From contig MNJC01000107.1 in assembly GCA_001920085.1 (NCBI GenBank), positions 1-6,628 on the forward strand: DNA of 6,628 bases, in the 5' to 3' direction. This document shows, one piece after another, positions 1 through 5,524 of this stretch (positions are counted from its first letter, which is position 1; each line of letters begins with the position of its first letter). The notes under the pieces were generated by a model, which saw only the letters and a list, made by a program, of their open reading frames with translations, searched no databases and was not told the DNA's origin. The translations under genes and the position numbers were made by a program. This DNA comes from Actinobacteria bacterium 13_1_20CM_4_69_9. GTDB taxonomy: Bacteria; Actinomycetota; Thermoleophilia; Gaiellales; Gaiellaceae.

Positions 1-1
1 C

Positions 2-1294
2 GGCCGCGACAGGGCGCCGCCCGCGTCCGACGAGATCCTCGCGCTGTCGGACGGCCGCTTCGGCTTCCGCGTCGCCGACCCGCTCACCAGCGAGCGCCGC
101 GGCGTCTATGCGTACGAGGAGGTCAAGGAGGCTCGCAAGACCGAGGAGCGCGCTGAGCGCCTGCGGCTCTACTACGTCGCCATGACGCGGGCGATCGACC
201 GGCTGATCGTCTCCGGCTCGATCGACCCGGCGCGCACCGCCGACGAGTCGACGCCGATCGGCTGGGTGATCGGCCGCCTCGAGGCGCGCGACGAGATCGA
301 GCGCGCGCGGCACGAGCCGGTCGAGCTCGAGCGCGAGGGCGCACGGGTCATCCTCCGCGTCGACCGCTTCGCCGAGGATCAGCCCGTCGCCGCGGAGGCC
401 GCGCCGGAGGACGGGCAGCTGGCCTTGTTCATGGAGGACGCCGTCGCCGCGCTGCCGGCGCTGGCGCCGCCCCTGCCGCCGCTCGGCGAGGTTCCCCGTC
501 CGCCGCTGCACCGCGTGCGCCGGCTCTCGTTCAGCGCCCTCGCGCTGTTCGAGCGCTGCGCGTATCGGTACTACGCGGAGCGCGTCGTCGGGATGCGCCC
601 GACCGACGAGCGCAACGCCGCCCCGGGGACGACCGGGCTCGCCGCAACGGAGATCGGCGACGCCGTCCACCGGCTGCTCGAGCTCGTCAACCTGCAGGAG
701 CCGCTGCCGCCCGACGACCTCGTCACGCTGGTACGCGGCTGGTATCCGCGCGTGAGCGACGAGGAGCTCGAGCGGATCGCCGGCTTCGTGCGCTCGTACT
801 GCGAGTCCGAGCTCGCGCGCCGCGTCGCGACGCTGACCGGCGCACGGCCGGAGCGTCCGTTCGCGTTCGAGCACGACGGCGTCCTCCTGCGCGGCCGGCT
901 CGACGTGCTGCAACTGGACGGCGACTGCGCGCTCGTCATCGACTACAAGACGAACACCCTCGAAGAGGGAACGCCGGAGGAGATCGTCGAGCACGACTAC
1001 CGCCTCCAGCGCCTCGTCTACGCGCTCGCGTGTTTCCGCGCCGGCGCGCACCAGGTCGAGGTGGTCTACCACTTCCTCGAGCGTGCCGACGCGATCGTCT
1101 CGACGGTCTTCGAGCGCTCCGAGCTGTCAGAGCTCGAGGCGGAGCTCAGCGAGGCGATCGCGCGGATCAACGCCGGCGACTTCCGGCCGACGCCGGACGA
1201 CTTCATCTGTGCCGGGTGCCCGGCGCTCGACGTGGTCTGCGCGGGGCCGCGCCTGCGGTCGGCGCTCACGTCCGAGACGTTTGTCGCCGCGTAG
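2..1294 (+). CDS. UvrD/AddA-type helicase C-terminus fused to a RecB-like PD-(D/E)XK nuclease (5' partial)
   Basis: The reading frame is open from the left edge (430 residues visible). The ATPase core with Walker A/B lies outside the window. Residues 57-64 read YYVAMTRA, the UvrD-family helicase motif VI. A Pro/Ala-rich linker follows, then a RecB-family nuclease: His223 in GDAVHRLLEL, Asp301 in GRLDVL, Asp314 and Lys316 in IDYKT, and Gln336/Tyr340 in QRLVYALA, the expected catalytic series. Cys186 plus Cys403, Cys406 and Cys413 have the layout of the Fe-S cluster that pins the nuclease fold in AddB, Cas4 and Dna2; the spacing here is CX2CX6C. Known role of such proteins: resection of double-strand breaks with a partner subunit (AddAB/AdnAB). 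The partner would be expected just upstream and is not visible. An internal ATG at 182 is inside motif VI and is not the start. I cannot tell AddA-, AdnA- and AdnB-like proteins apart from this fragment, so no symbol is given. The 3' end probably overlaps nth. Confidence 0.9.
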   Translation, partial: GRDRAPPASDEILALSDGRFGFRVADPLTSERRGVYAYEEVKEARKTEERAERLRLYYVAMTRAIDRLIVSGSIDPARTADESTPIGWVIGRLEARDEIERARHEPVELEREGARVILRVDRFAEDQPVAAEAAPEDGQLALFMEDAVAALPALAPPLPPLGEVPRPPLHRVRRLSFSALALFERCAYRYYAERVVGMRPTDERNAAPGTTGLAATEIGDAVHRLLELVNLQEPLPPDDLVTLVRGWYPRVSDEELERIAGFVRSYCESELARRVATLTGARPERPFAFEHDGVLLRGRLDVLQLDGDCALVIDYKTNTLEEGTPEEIVEHDYRLQRLVYALACFRAGAHQVEVVYHFLERADAIVSTVFERSELSELEAELSEAIARINAGDFRPTPDDFICAGCPALDVVCAGPRLRSALTSETFVAA

Positions 1295-1952
1295 CTACCT
1301 GCACGAGGCGCGGCGCCGCGTCGCGCCGAAGCGCGAGCGCATCCGTCCGATCATCGAGCGCCTTGCGGCCGCGCACCCCGATGCGACCATCGCGCTCAGG
1401 TCGCAGTCGGACATCGAGCTCCTCGTCGCGGTGATGCTCTCCGCCCAGACGACCGACGTCAATGTGAACCGCGTCACCGAGAAGCTCTTCGCGAAGTACC
1501 AGCGGCCCGAGGACTACCTCGCCGTCCCGCCGGAGGAGCTGGAGCGCGACATCTTCGCCACCGGCTTCTATCGCCAGAAGGCGAAGTCGTTGCGGGGGAC
1601 GATGCAAATGCTGCTCGAGCAGTTCGACGGGCAGGTGCCGCGCGACCTCGACCAGCTCGTTCGGCTGCCGGGCGTGGCGCGCAAGACAGCGAACGTCGTC
1701 GCGGCGGAGCTGGGCACTCCGCAGGGGATCGTCGTCGACACGCACGTGCGCCGGCTGTCGCAGCGACTGCGGCTGACGCGGCAGGATGATCCGGTGAAGA
1801 TCGAGCGCGACCTGATGCGCCTCGTTCCACGCGAGGACTGGGGCCGCTTCCCGCACCTGCTGATCTGGCACGGGCGGCGTGTCTGCATCGCGCGCATGCC
1901 CCGGTGCGAGGATTGCGTGCTCACCGATCTCTGTCCTTCGTCTCGTGTCTGA
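1281..1952 (+). CDS. nth: Endonuclease III, DNA glycosylase/AP lyase
   Basis: This enzyme removes oxidised pyrimidines from DNA and nicks the abasic site by beta-elimination in base excision repair. With the start at 1281 it is 223 residues, against 211 in E. coli Nth. Visible landmarks are VMLSAQTTDVNVN (from residue 51), the helix-hairpin-helix LPGVARKTANVV with catalytic Lys135, and VDTH with catalytic Asp153. The Lys-to-Asp distance of 18 equals that of E. coli K120-D138. The C-terminal 4Fe-4S loop has Cys202, 209, 212 and 218 in the exact CX6CX2CX5C spacing. The start is uncertain: no ATG or GTG lies near the expected N-terminus, and there is no clear ribosome binding site. TTG at 1281 gives a 14-base overlap with the upstream helicase-nuclease, and CTG at 1299 is the fallback. 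Codons before 1281 in this frame are Arg/Ser-rich shadow of the upstream gene. The end overlaps the next gene, so translation is probably coupled. Function is secure; the start is not. Confidence 0.95.
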   Translation: MSPRSYLHEARRRVAPKRERIRPIIERLAAAHPDATIALRSQSDIELLVAVMLSAQTTDVNVNRVTEKLFAKYQRPEDYLAVPPEELERDIFATGFYRQKAKSLRGTMQMLLEQFDGQVPRDLDQLVRLPGVARKTANVVAAELGTPQGIVVDTHVRRLSQRLRLTRQDDPVKIERDLMRLVPREDWGRFPHLLIWHGRRVCIARMPRCEDCVLTDLCPSSRV

Positions 1953-2694
1953 GCTGCAACATCCGCAGTCCCGCTCGTTCGAGCGCGTCGCCGACGTGTA
2001 CGAGCGGGCGCGGCCGGAGTATCCGGCGGAAGCCGTCGCCTGGATCGCCGAGCAGCTCGATCTGCACGAGGGGCGCACGGTGCTCGATCTCGGCGCGGGG
2101 ACGGGCAAGCTGACCCGCGCGCTCGTGCAGACGGGCGCGCACGTGATCGCCGTCGAGCCCGGCGAGGCGATGCTCGGCGAGCTGCGTCGCGTGCTGGCCG
2201 ACGTCGAGGCCCTGTTGGGAGGTGCGGAAGCGATTCCCCTCGCGGACGACAGCGTCGACGCGGTCACGGTCGGCCAGGCCTTCCACTGGTTCCGTCACGG
2301 CGAGGCCGTGCCCGAGCTGCACCGGGTGCTGCGCCCGGGCGGCGCGGTCGCGCTCGTCTGGAACTCGCGCGACCACAACCGTCCGTTGCAGCGCGAGATC
2401 AGCGCGCTGATCAAGCCGTTCGTGCCGCCGGACCGCCCGCCTGTCGGCCATTCGGCGGAGGCGCTCGAGTCGAGCGAGCTCTTCGGGCCGGTCGACAAGC
2501 GCACGTTCCCGCTCGTCCAGCGGCTCGACGCGGATGCCGTCGCCGACCGCATCGCGTCGATCAGCTTCGTCGCGGCCGCGCCCGCCGACGTGCGCGCGGA
2601 GCTCGACCGCAAGCTCCGTGCGGTCGTCGCCGCCGAAGGGGGCGTCGTCGACTTCGCCTACCTCACCGAGGTGTACGTCAGCCGCGTGGCGTGA
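1945..2694 (+). CDS. Class I SAM-dependent methyltransferase (Methyltransf_11-like)
   Basis: The product is a soluble 249-residue Rossmann-fold methyltransferase using S-adenosylmethionine. After an N-terminal YERARPEYP segment, motif I is DLGAGTG (residues 48-54). The motif II acid is Glu71 in IAVEPGEAM, the loop GQAFHWF is at 110-116, and LRPGG at 129-133 precedes VWNSRD. The GQAFHWF/VWNSRD pattern resembles the widespread SmtA/Crg1-like group, whose members act on small molecules. The substrate cannot be read from the sequence. The start GTG at 1945 overlaps the nth stop (1950-1952) by 8 bases and puts the conserved region at a normal distance from the N-terminus. The frame stays open upstream to an ATG at 1879, but that extension would lie wholly inside the nth Fe-S loop and looks like shadow. 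Position suggests co-transcription with the repair genes; a repair role would be inference only. The last 17 bases overlap the convergent zinc-ribbon/PAS gene. Confidence 0.88.
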   Translation: MSELQHPQSRSFERVADVYERARPEYPAEAVAWIAEQLDLHEGRTVLDLGAGTGKLTRALVQTGAHVIAVEPGEAMLGELRRVLADVEALLGGAEAIPLADDSVDAVTVGQAFHWFRHGEAVPELHRVLRPGGAVALVWNSRDHNRPLQREISALIKPFVPPDRPPVGHSAEALESSELFGPVDKRTFPLVQRLDADAVADRIASISFVAAAPADVRAELDRKLRAVVAAEGGVVDFAYLTEVYVSRVA

Positions 2695-3127
2695 GCGCGA
2701 CGAGGAGGCCGCCGTCCTCGTCGTAGGCGGGGAAGAAGTCGGCGGTGACCGATTTCTCCTGGCCCGCGCGCGTTCGCAGCACGAGCTTCTCCCCGAGCCG
2801 GCGCACTCCCCATTCGAGCGCGACGGCTGCCGGGCTCTGCTCGCCGTTCCAGCCGTTCAGCCCGAGCCGGTCGACGACGTCCCCTCCGAGCAGCTCCTGC
2901 TCCCGGTAGCCCGCGAGCTCGAAGACCCCGCGTCCCGACGCGAGGATGCGGCCCTCGCGGTCGCAGACGACGAAACCCGTGTTCGGTGCCGGGTAGAAGT
3001 CGTCCATCAGCTCGAACAGGAAGCCGAAGCCGCAGCGCTCGCAGGCGACGGGAACGTCGTCCAGCTCCTGCAGGCCGTCGTGGTCGATCGAGCGGTTCTT
3101 GCAGTTGGGGCAGATGAAGTACGGCAC
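2678..3127 (-). CDS. Small zinc-ribbon + PAS domain protein
   Basis: This is a cytosolic 149-residue protein with no membrane segment or signal peptide. The N-terminal zinc ribbon has Cys6/Cys9 (CPNC) and Cys29/Cys32 (CERC). It leads directly into a PAS-like fold from about residue 36: GFVVCDREGRILASG, then GVFELAGYREQELLG with the usual PAS pattern, and a closing strand set ending at ADFFPAYDEDGG. There is no kinase, GGDEF or HTH output domain, so it is a stand-alone sensor or adaptor; ligand and partner are unknown. The start is GTG at 3127 with Cys6 close behind; no good ribosome binding site is seen. The gene begins 16 bases after the corA stop on the same strand, so it is likely translated from the corA message. 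Its 3' end crosses into the convergent methyltransferase gene by 17 bases. I recall similar proteins in Thermoleophilia genomes but cannot name a characterised one. Confidence 0.82.
   Translation of the reverse strand: MPYFICPNCKNRSIDHDGLQELDDVPVACERCGFGFLFELMDDFYPAPNTGFVVCDREGRILASGRGVFELAGYREQELLGGDVVDRLGLNGWNGEQSPAAVALEWGVRRLGEKLVLRTRAGQEKSVTADFFPAYDEDGGLLVALTPRG
2698..2723. terminator. Perfect inverted repeat just after the methyltransferase stop
   Basis: The arms CGACGAGGA (2698-2706) and TCCTCGTCG (2715-2723) pair over 9 bp with an 8-base loop, starting 3 bases after the methyltransferase stop codon. No T-run follows on either strand, so this is not a classical intrinsic terminator. 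The repeat also encodes an Asp-Glu-Asp-Gly-Gly-Leu-Leu stretch of the opposing gene, and in such GC-rich coding sequence it could arise by chance. It may slow or end rightward transcription before it runs into the convergent gene. Confidence 0.3.
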
Positions 3128-3143
3128 TCAGGCCAAGGTAGCG

Positions 3144-4052
3144 CTAGATCCAACGCCGACGACGGAACCACACGAACTGCGCGATCGTCGCGGCGATGAT
3201 CACCGCCCACGACCAGAGGTACCCGAATTGCCAGTGGATCTCCGGGAAGTGGTGCCGGAAGTTCTGGCCGTAGACCCCGACGATGAACGTGGGCACGAGC
3301 AGCAGGGACGCGATCGCGGTCAGGCGCTTCGTCACCTCGTTTTGGTCGTTGGCGATCTTGGCGACGAGGTAGTCGCGGACGCTTGCGATCAGGTCGCGGG
3401 AGAGCTCCAGCCCGTCGACGGCGCGCAGCAGCTTGTCGTAGGCGCTGCTGAACGCGATCTCGACGTCGTGCGGGAAGACCTCCTGGCCCTGCTCGACCTC
3501 GATGACGTTGTCGACGATCCGGCGAACCGCGTCGCGTGTCGGCGAGAGCGTCCGGCGGATGTGGAGCAGGTCGTGCCGAAGCTCGCTGAGGCGTTTGCGG
3601 ATGAGCCCGGCCGGGGCGGTCTCGACCGTGTCCTCGAGCTCGTCGATCTCGCCGTCGAGCGAGTCGACGAGGTCGAGATAGTGCTCGGCGATGTCGTCGA
3701 CGAGCCGGTAGAGCATCATGCCGGCCTCGTCGTCGGGCTGGCATGACTCGCGCACCGGACGCGGGTCGTACGGCGTTTCGCCCGGCGGCGTCTTGCTCAC
3801 GGTCACGAGCACGTCGTGCGTGACGACGACGTCGACCTCCTGGTAGAAGACCCGATCCTCGTCCGGTACGGGGATTGCGAGCAGGAAGACGCCGAAGATG
3901 TAGTCGCCGTGGGCCTGCAGCGTCGGGCGCGGCTCGTCCGAGTGCTGGGCGGGCGCCAGCAGCAGTGCGAGCGCCGTCTCCTGAACCTCGCGGGGGAGCT
4001 GGGCGCGGAGCTCGTCCGGCGACGGATCGATGAGGTCGACCCACTCGGCCAC
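3144..4052 (-). CDS. corA: CorA-family Mg2+/divalent cation channel with GQN in place of GMN
   Basis: Family members are homopentameric inner-membrane channels for Mg2+ (or Co2+/Ni2+/Zn2+). The 302-residue product has the CorA layout: a long soluble N-terminal domain (YIFGVFLLAIP, then VVVTHDVLVTVSK), a helical stalk (about residues 115-240, including LYRLVDDIAEHYLDLVDSLD), then two C-terminal membrane helices (about 241-261 and 276-296) and a basic end, FRRRRWI. The pore-mouth signature after TM1 reads YGQNF (261-265), where nearly all CorA proteins have YGMNF. The codon is CAG, two or more changes from ATG, so a single read error is unlikely. The loop FPEI replaces the usual MPEL. This could change ion choice or gating; ZntB-type relatives also vary here. 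The start GTG at 4052 is the only start codon in this frame after the upstream in-frame stop at 4086-4088. It lies 33 bases past the trxB stop, next to a short inverted repeat. The zinc-ribbon/PAS gene follows after 16 bases. Confidence 0.92.
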   Translation of the reverse strand: MAEWVDLIDPSPDELRAQLPREVQETALALLLAPAQHSDEPRPTLQAHGDYIFGVFLLAIPVPDEDRVFYQEVDVVVTHDVLVTVSKTPPGETPYDPRPVRESCQPDDEAGMMLYRLVDDIAEHYLDLVDSLDGEIDELEDTVETAPAGLIRKRLSELRHDLLHIRRTLSPTRDAVRRIVDNVIEVEQGQEVFPHDVEIAFSSAYDKLLRAVDGLELSRDLIASVRDYLVAKIANDQNEVTKRLTAIASLLLVPTFIVGVYGQNFRHHFPEIHWQFGYLWSWAVIIAATIAQFVWFRRRRWI

Positions 4053-4053
4053 A

Positions 4054-4076
4054 ACGGCCGAGGGTAGAGCGGCCGT
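4054..4076. other. Perfect 7-bp inverted repeat between trxB and corA
   Basis: The arms ACGGCCG (4054-4060) and CGGCCGT (4070-4076) flank a 9-base loop. It lies in the 33-base gap after the trxB stop and ends 1 base before the corA GTG on the - strand. As RNA it could form a short GC hairpin over the corA initiation region, which has no visible Shine-Dalgarno sequence, or act as a weak terminator for trxB; no U-run follows. Each arm contains the self-complementary CGGCCG, so chance is a real alternative at this base composition. Confidence 0.3.
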
Positions 4077-4085
4077 CGGCTGGCG

Positions 4086-4914
4086 CTACAGCCGCGGGGC
4101 GGCCTCGGCCGCCATGAGGTGACCCTCGATGGCGGCGAGGTAGCGCTCCGCGTCGAGCGCGCCCATACAACCGGAGCCTGCGGCCGTGACCGCCTGCCGG
4201 TAGACGTGGTCCTGCACGTCGCCCACGGCGAACACGCCGGGGGCGTTGGTCTCCGTCGAGCCCGGCCTCGTGATCAGGTAGCCCGCCTCGTCGTGGTCGA
4301 GCTGGTCGAGGAAGAGCGCCGTGTTCGGGTCATGGCCGATGGCCGCGAACAGGCCGTCCGCCTCAAGCTCCCACGTCGCGCCCGTGTCGACGTCGCGGAG
4401 CTTCACGGCCGAACCGAGTCAGGAACGTCGCCTCCTCCATCGCCGAGTCGCCGCCGCCGACCACGACGACGTGCTTGCCGGGGAAGAAGGCCGCGTCGCA
4501 CGTCGCGCAGTAGGAGACGCCGCGGCCCTGCAGCCGCTGCTCCGACGGCAGGCCGAGCTGGCGGGCGCTGGCGCCCGTCGCGACGATCACGGTCTCGGAG
4601 CGGTACTCGTCATCGCCGACGTAGACGCGGTGCGGCCGCTCGGAGAAGTCGACCTTCGTGACGTCGTCGGTCACGAACTCGGCACCGAAGCGCTCGGCCT
4701 GGCGCCGGAAGTCGGCCATCATCTCCGGGCCCATCACGCCGTCGGTGTAGCCCGGGTAGTTCTCCACGTCGCTGGTGATCATCAGCTGGCCTCCCCAGTT
4801 GAAGCCTTCGATCACGAGCGGGCTCAGGTTCGCGCGCGCGGCATACAGGGCGGCGGTGTATCCCGCCGGGCCGCCGCCGATGATGATCACGTGGCGAACG
4901 TCGTTTTGGGTCAT
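4086..4914 (-). pseudogene. trxB: Thioredoxin reductase with an internal deletion and frame change
   Basis: The intact enzyme is a cytosolic FAD flavoprotein that passes electrons from NADPH to thioredoxin. The 5' part (ATG at 4914) has the FAD motif GGGPAG (residues 13-18), GGQL, ATGASAR, the redox pair Cys136/Cys139 in YCATCD, and the NADPH-domain GGGDSAMEEA (153-162), and it matches TrxB up to FLTRF (to 168, base 4411). Homology resumes in another frame from about 4409 with AVKLRDVDTG, then GLFAAIGHDPNT and the C-terminal FAD segment GVFAVGDVQDH through AERYL, to the stop at 4086-4088. The part between is absent: about 45 residues compared with the roughly 320 usual for the family, including the HRRDxxRA element that holds the NADPH 2'-phosphate. 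Read straight through, the first frame ends at 4363 after unrelated Arg-rich residues. Both halves look otherwise undamaged, so the lesion is recent or an assembly artefact. The gene lies 56 bases after DUF488 and 33 before corA on the same strand. Confidence 0.88.
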
Positions 4915-4926
4915 GGTTCTGAAGAT

Positions 4927-4933
4927 TCCTCCT
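4927..4933 (-). promoter_or_regulatory. Shine-Dalgarno sequence for trxB
   Basis: Read on the - strand this is AGGAGGA, a near-perfect match to the anti-16S sequence and the strongest ribosome binding site in the window. It is 12 bases before the ATG at 4914, slightly long but workable. It favours that ATG over the open frame reaching back to 4992, whose extra residues resemble no TrxB. It lies in the 56-base gap after the DUF488 stop. Confidence 0.65.
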
Positions 4934-4970
4934 GAGGTATTAAACGAATCCGGTCGGCTGAACCTTCCGC

Positions 4971-5489
4971 CTAGGCGACGAAAGCGCCGCACAGGAAAAG
5001 CTTTCCCGCCCGGATCTCACTTCCATCGTAGAGAGCATGGCAATCCCCGCGGCCCGGGCCCAGCAGATGGGTCACGTCCGCTCCGCGGGCGGTGAGCAAC
5101 TCTGCGATCAGCCGACGGTGGCACCTCTGCCAGGCCGTCTCGGCGCACATGAAGCATGGGGCCGGCTGGGTCAGCTCCGTGGCGAGGGCGGTCTGCCAGG
5201 CGTCGCTGCGCATGCGCGCGGCGTAGCTTCGGAACGCGGGCGTCCGGATGCACCCGAACTCCTCCTCGCCCGGCTCGCCGCTGCGGCGGCCGCCCAGCTC
5301 GACGGCGTGCCGGTAGACGATCCCCGCCGTTTCGAGCGCCTCGCGGAGCCGCTCCTGGTTGAACTGCGGGTTGCGCCGTGACCCGGGAAAGCGGCGCACG
5401 TCGACCAGGGTCTGCACCGCCGCCGCGCGCAGCGTCTCGATGAGCTCGTCCAGCGGGCGGATCCCATGGCCGACGGTGAACGCATGCAT
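4971..5489 (-). CDS. DUF488 family protein
   Basis: The product is a soluble 172-residue protein that matches DUF488 along its whole length: TVGHG (5-9), VDVRRFPGSRRNP (29-41), LGG (65-67), FRSYAARM (86-93), and the C-terminal signature CAETAWQRCHR (115-125) with Cys115, Cys123, His124 and Arg125. The conserved Cys/His/Arg cluster looks like an active or binding site. The biochemical role of DUF488 is, to my knowledge, not established, so none is assigned. The ATG at 5489 is supported by GGAGG 10 bases upstream and by TVGH sitting at the extreme N-terminus, as is usual for the family. Further cysteines (80, 112, 150, 167) are less clearly conserved. The gene is divergent from the baeRF-like gene across 35 bases and precedes trxB by 56 bases, so it probably heads the leftward transcript. 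Confidence 0.88.
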   Translation of the reverse strand: MHAFTVGHGIRPLDELIETLRAAAVQTLVDVRRFPGSRRNPQFNQERLREALETAGIVYRHAVELGGRRSGEPGEEEFGCIRTPAFRSYAARMRSDAWQTALATELTQPAPCFMCAETAWQRCHRRLIAELLTARGADVTHLLGPGRGDCHALYDGSEIRAGKLFLCGAFVA

Positions 5490-5524
5490 ACAATCGTCGC
5501 CTCCATGGTAGGTAGGGGCAGGCG
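5490..5524. promoter_or_regulatory. Short divergent intergenic region with two ribosome binding sites
   Basis: Only 35 bases separate two divergent start codons. They hold GGAGG on the - strand (complement of 5500-5504), 10 bases from the DUF488 ATG, and AGGGG on the + strand (5514-5518), 6 bases from the ATG at 5525. That leaves no room for two full promoters, so each promoter must lie partly inside the opposite gene, or the mRNAs have very short leaders. I see no convincing -10/-35 pair or operator here. Confidence 0.5.

Noticed and set aside
1266..2267. 333-codon - strand frame antisense to nth and the methyltransferase
   Set aside because: It mirrors two genes with intact catalytic motifs and has no motif of its own.
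3007..4170. 387-codon - strand frame overlapping corA and the zinc-ribbon/PAS gene
   Set aside because: Its Arg/Pro/His-rich composition is typical of a shifted frame. CorA and zinc-ribbon/PAS motifs occupy the same strand in other frames.
4086..4406. Independent 106-codon gene starting at GTG 4406
   Set aside because: It is clearly the C-terminal part of thioredoxin reductase, has no ribosome binding site, and the GTG is an ordinary Val codon within the homology. It is included in the trxB pseudogene.
4915..4970. Possible promoter at the AT-rich TTTAAT/TAATAC (- strand, 4937-4944) before trxB
   Set aside because: The implied transcript would start within the Shine-Dalgarno sequence, and no reasonable -35 lies upstream. 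It may be just an AT-rich spacer.
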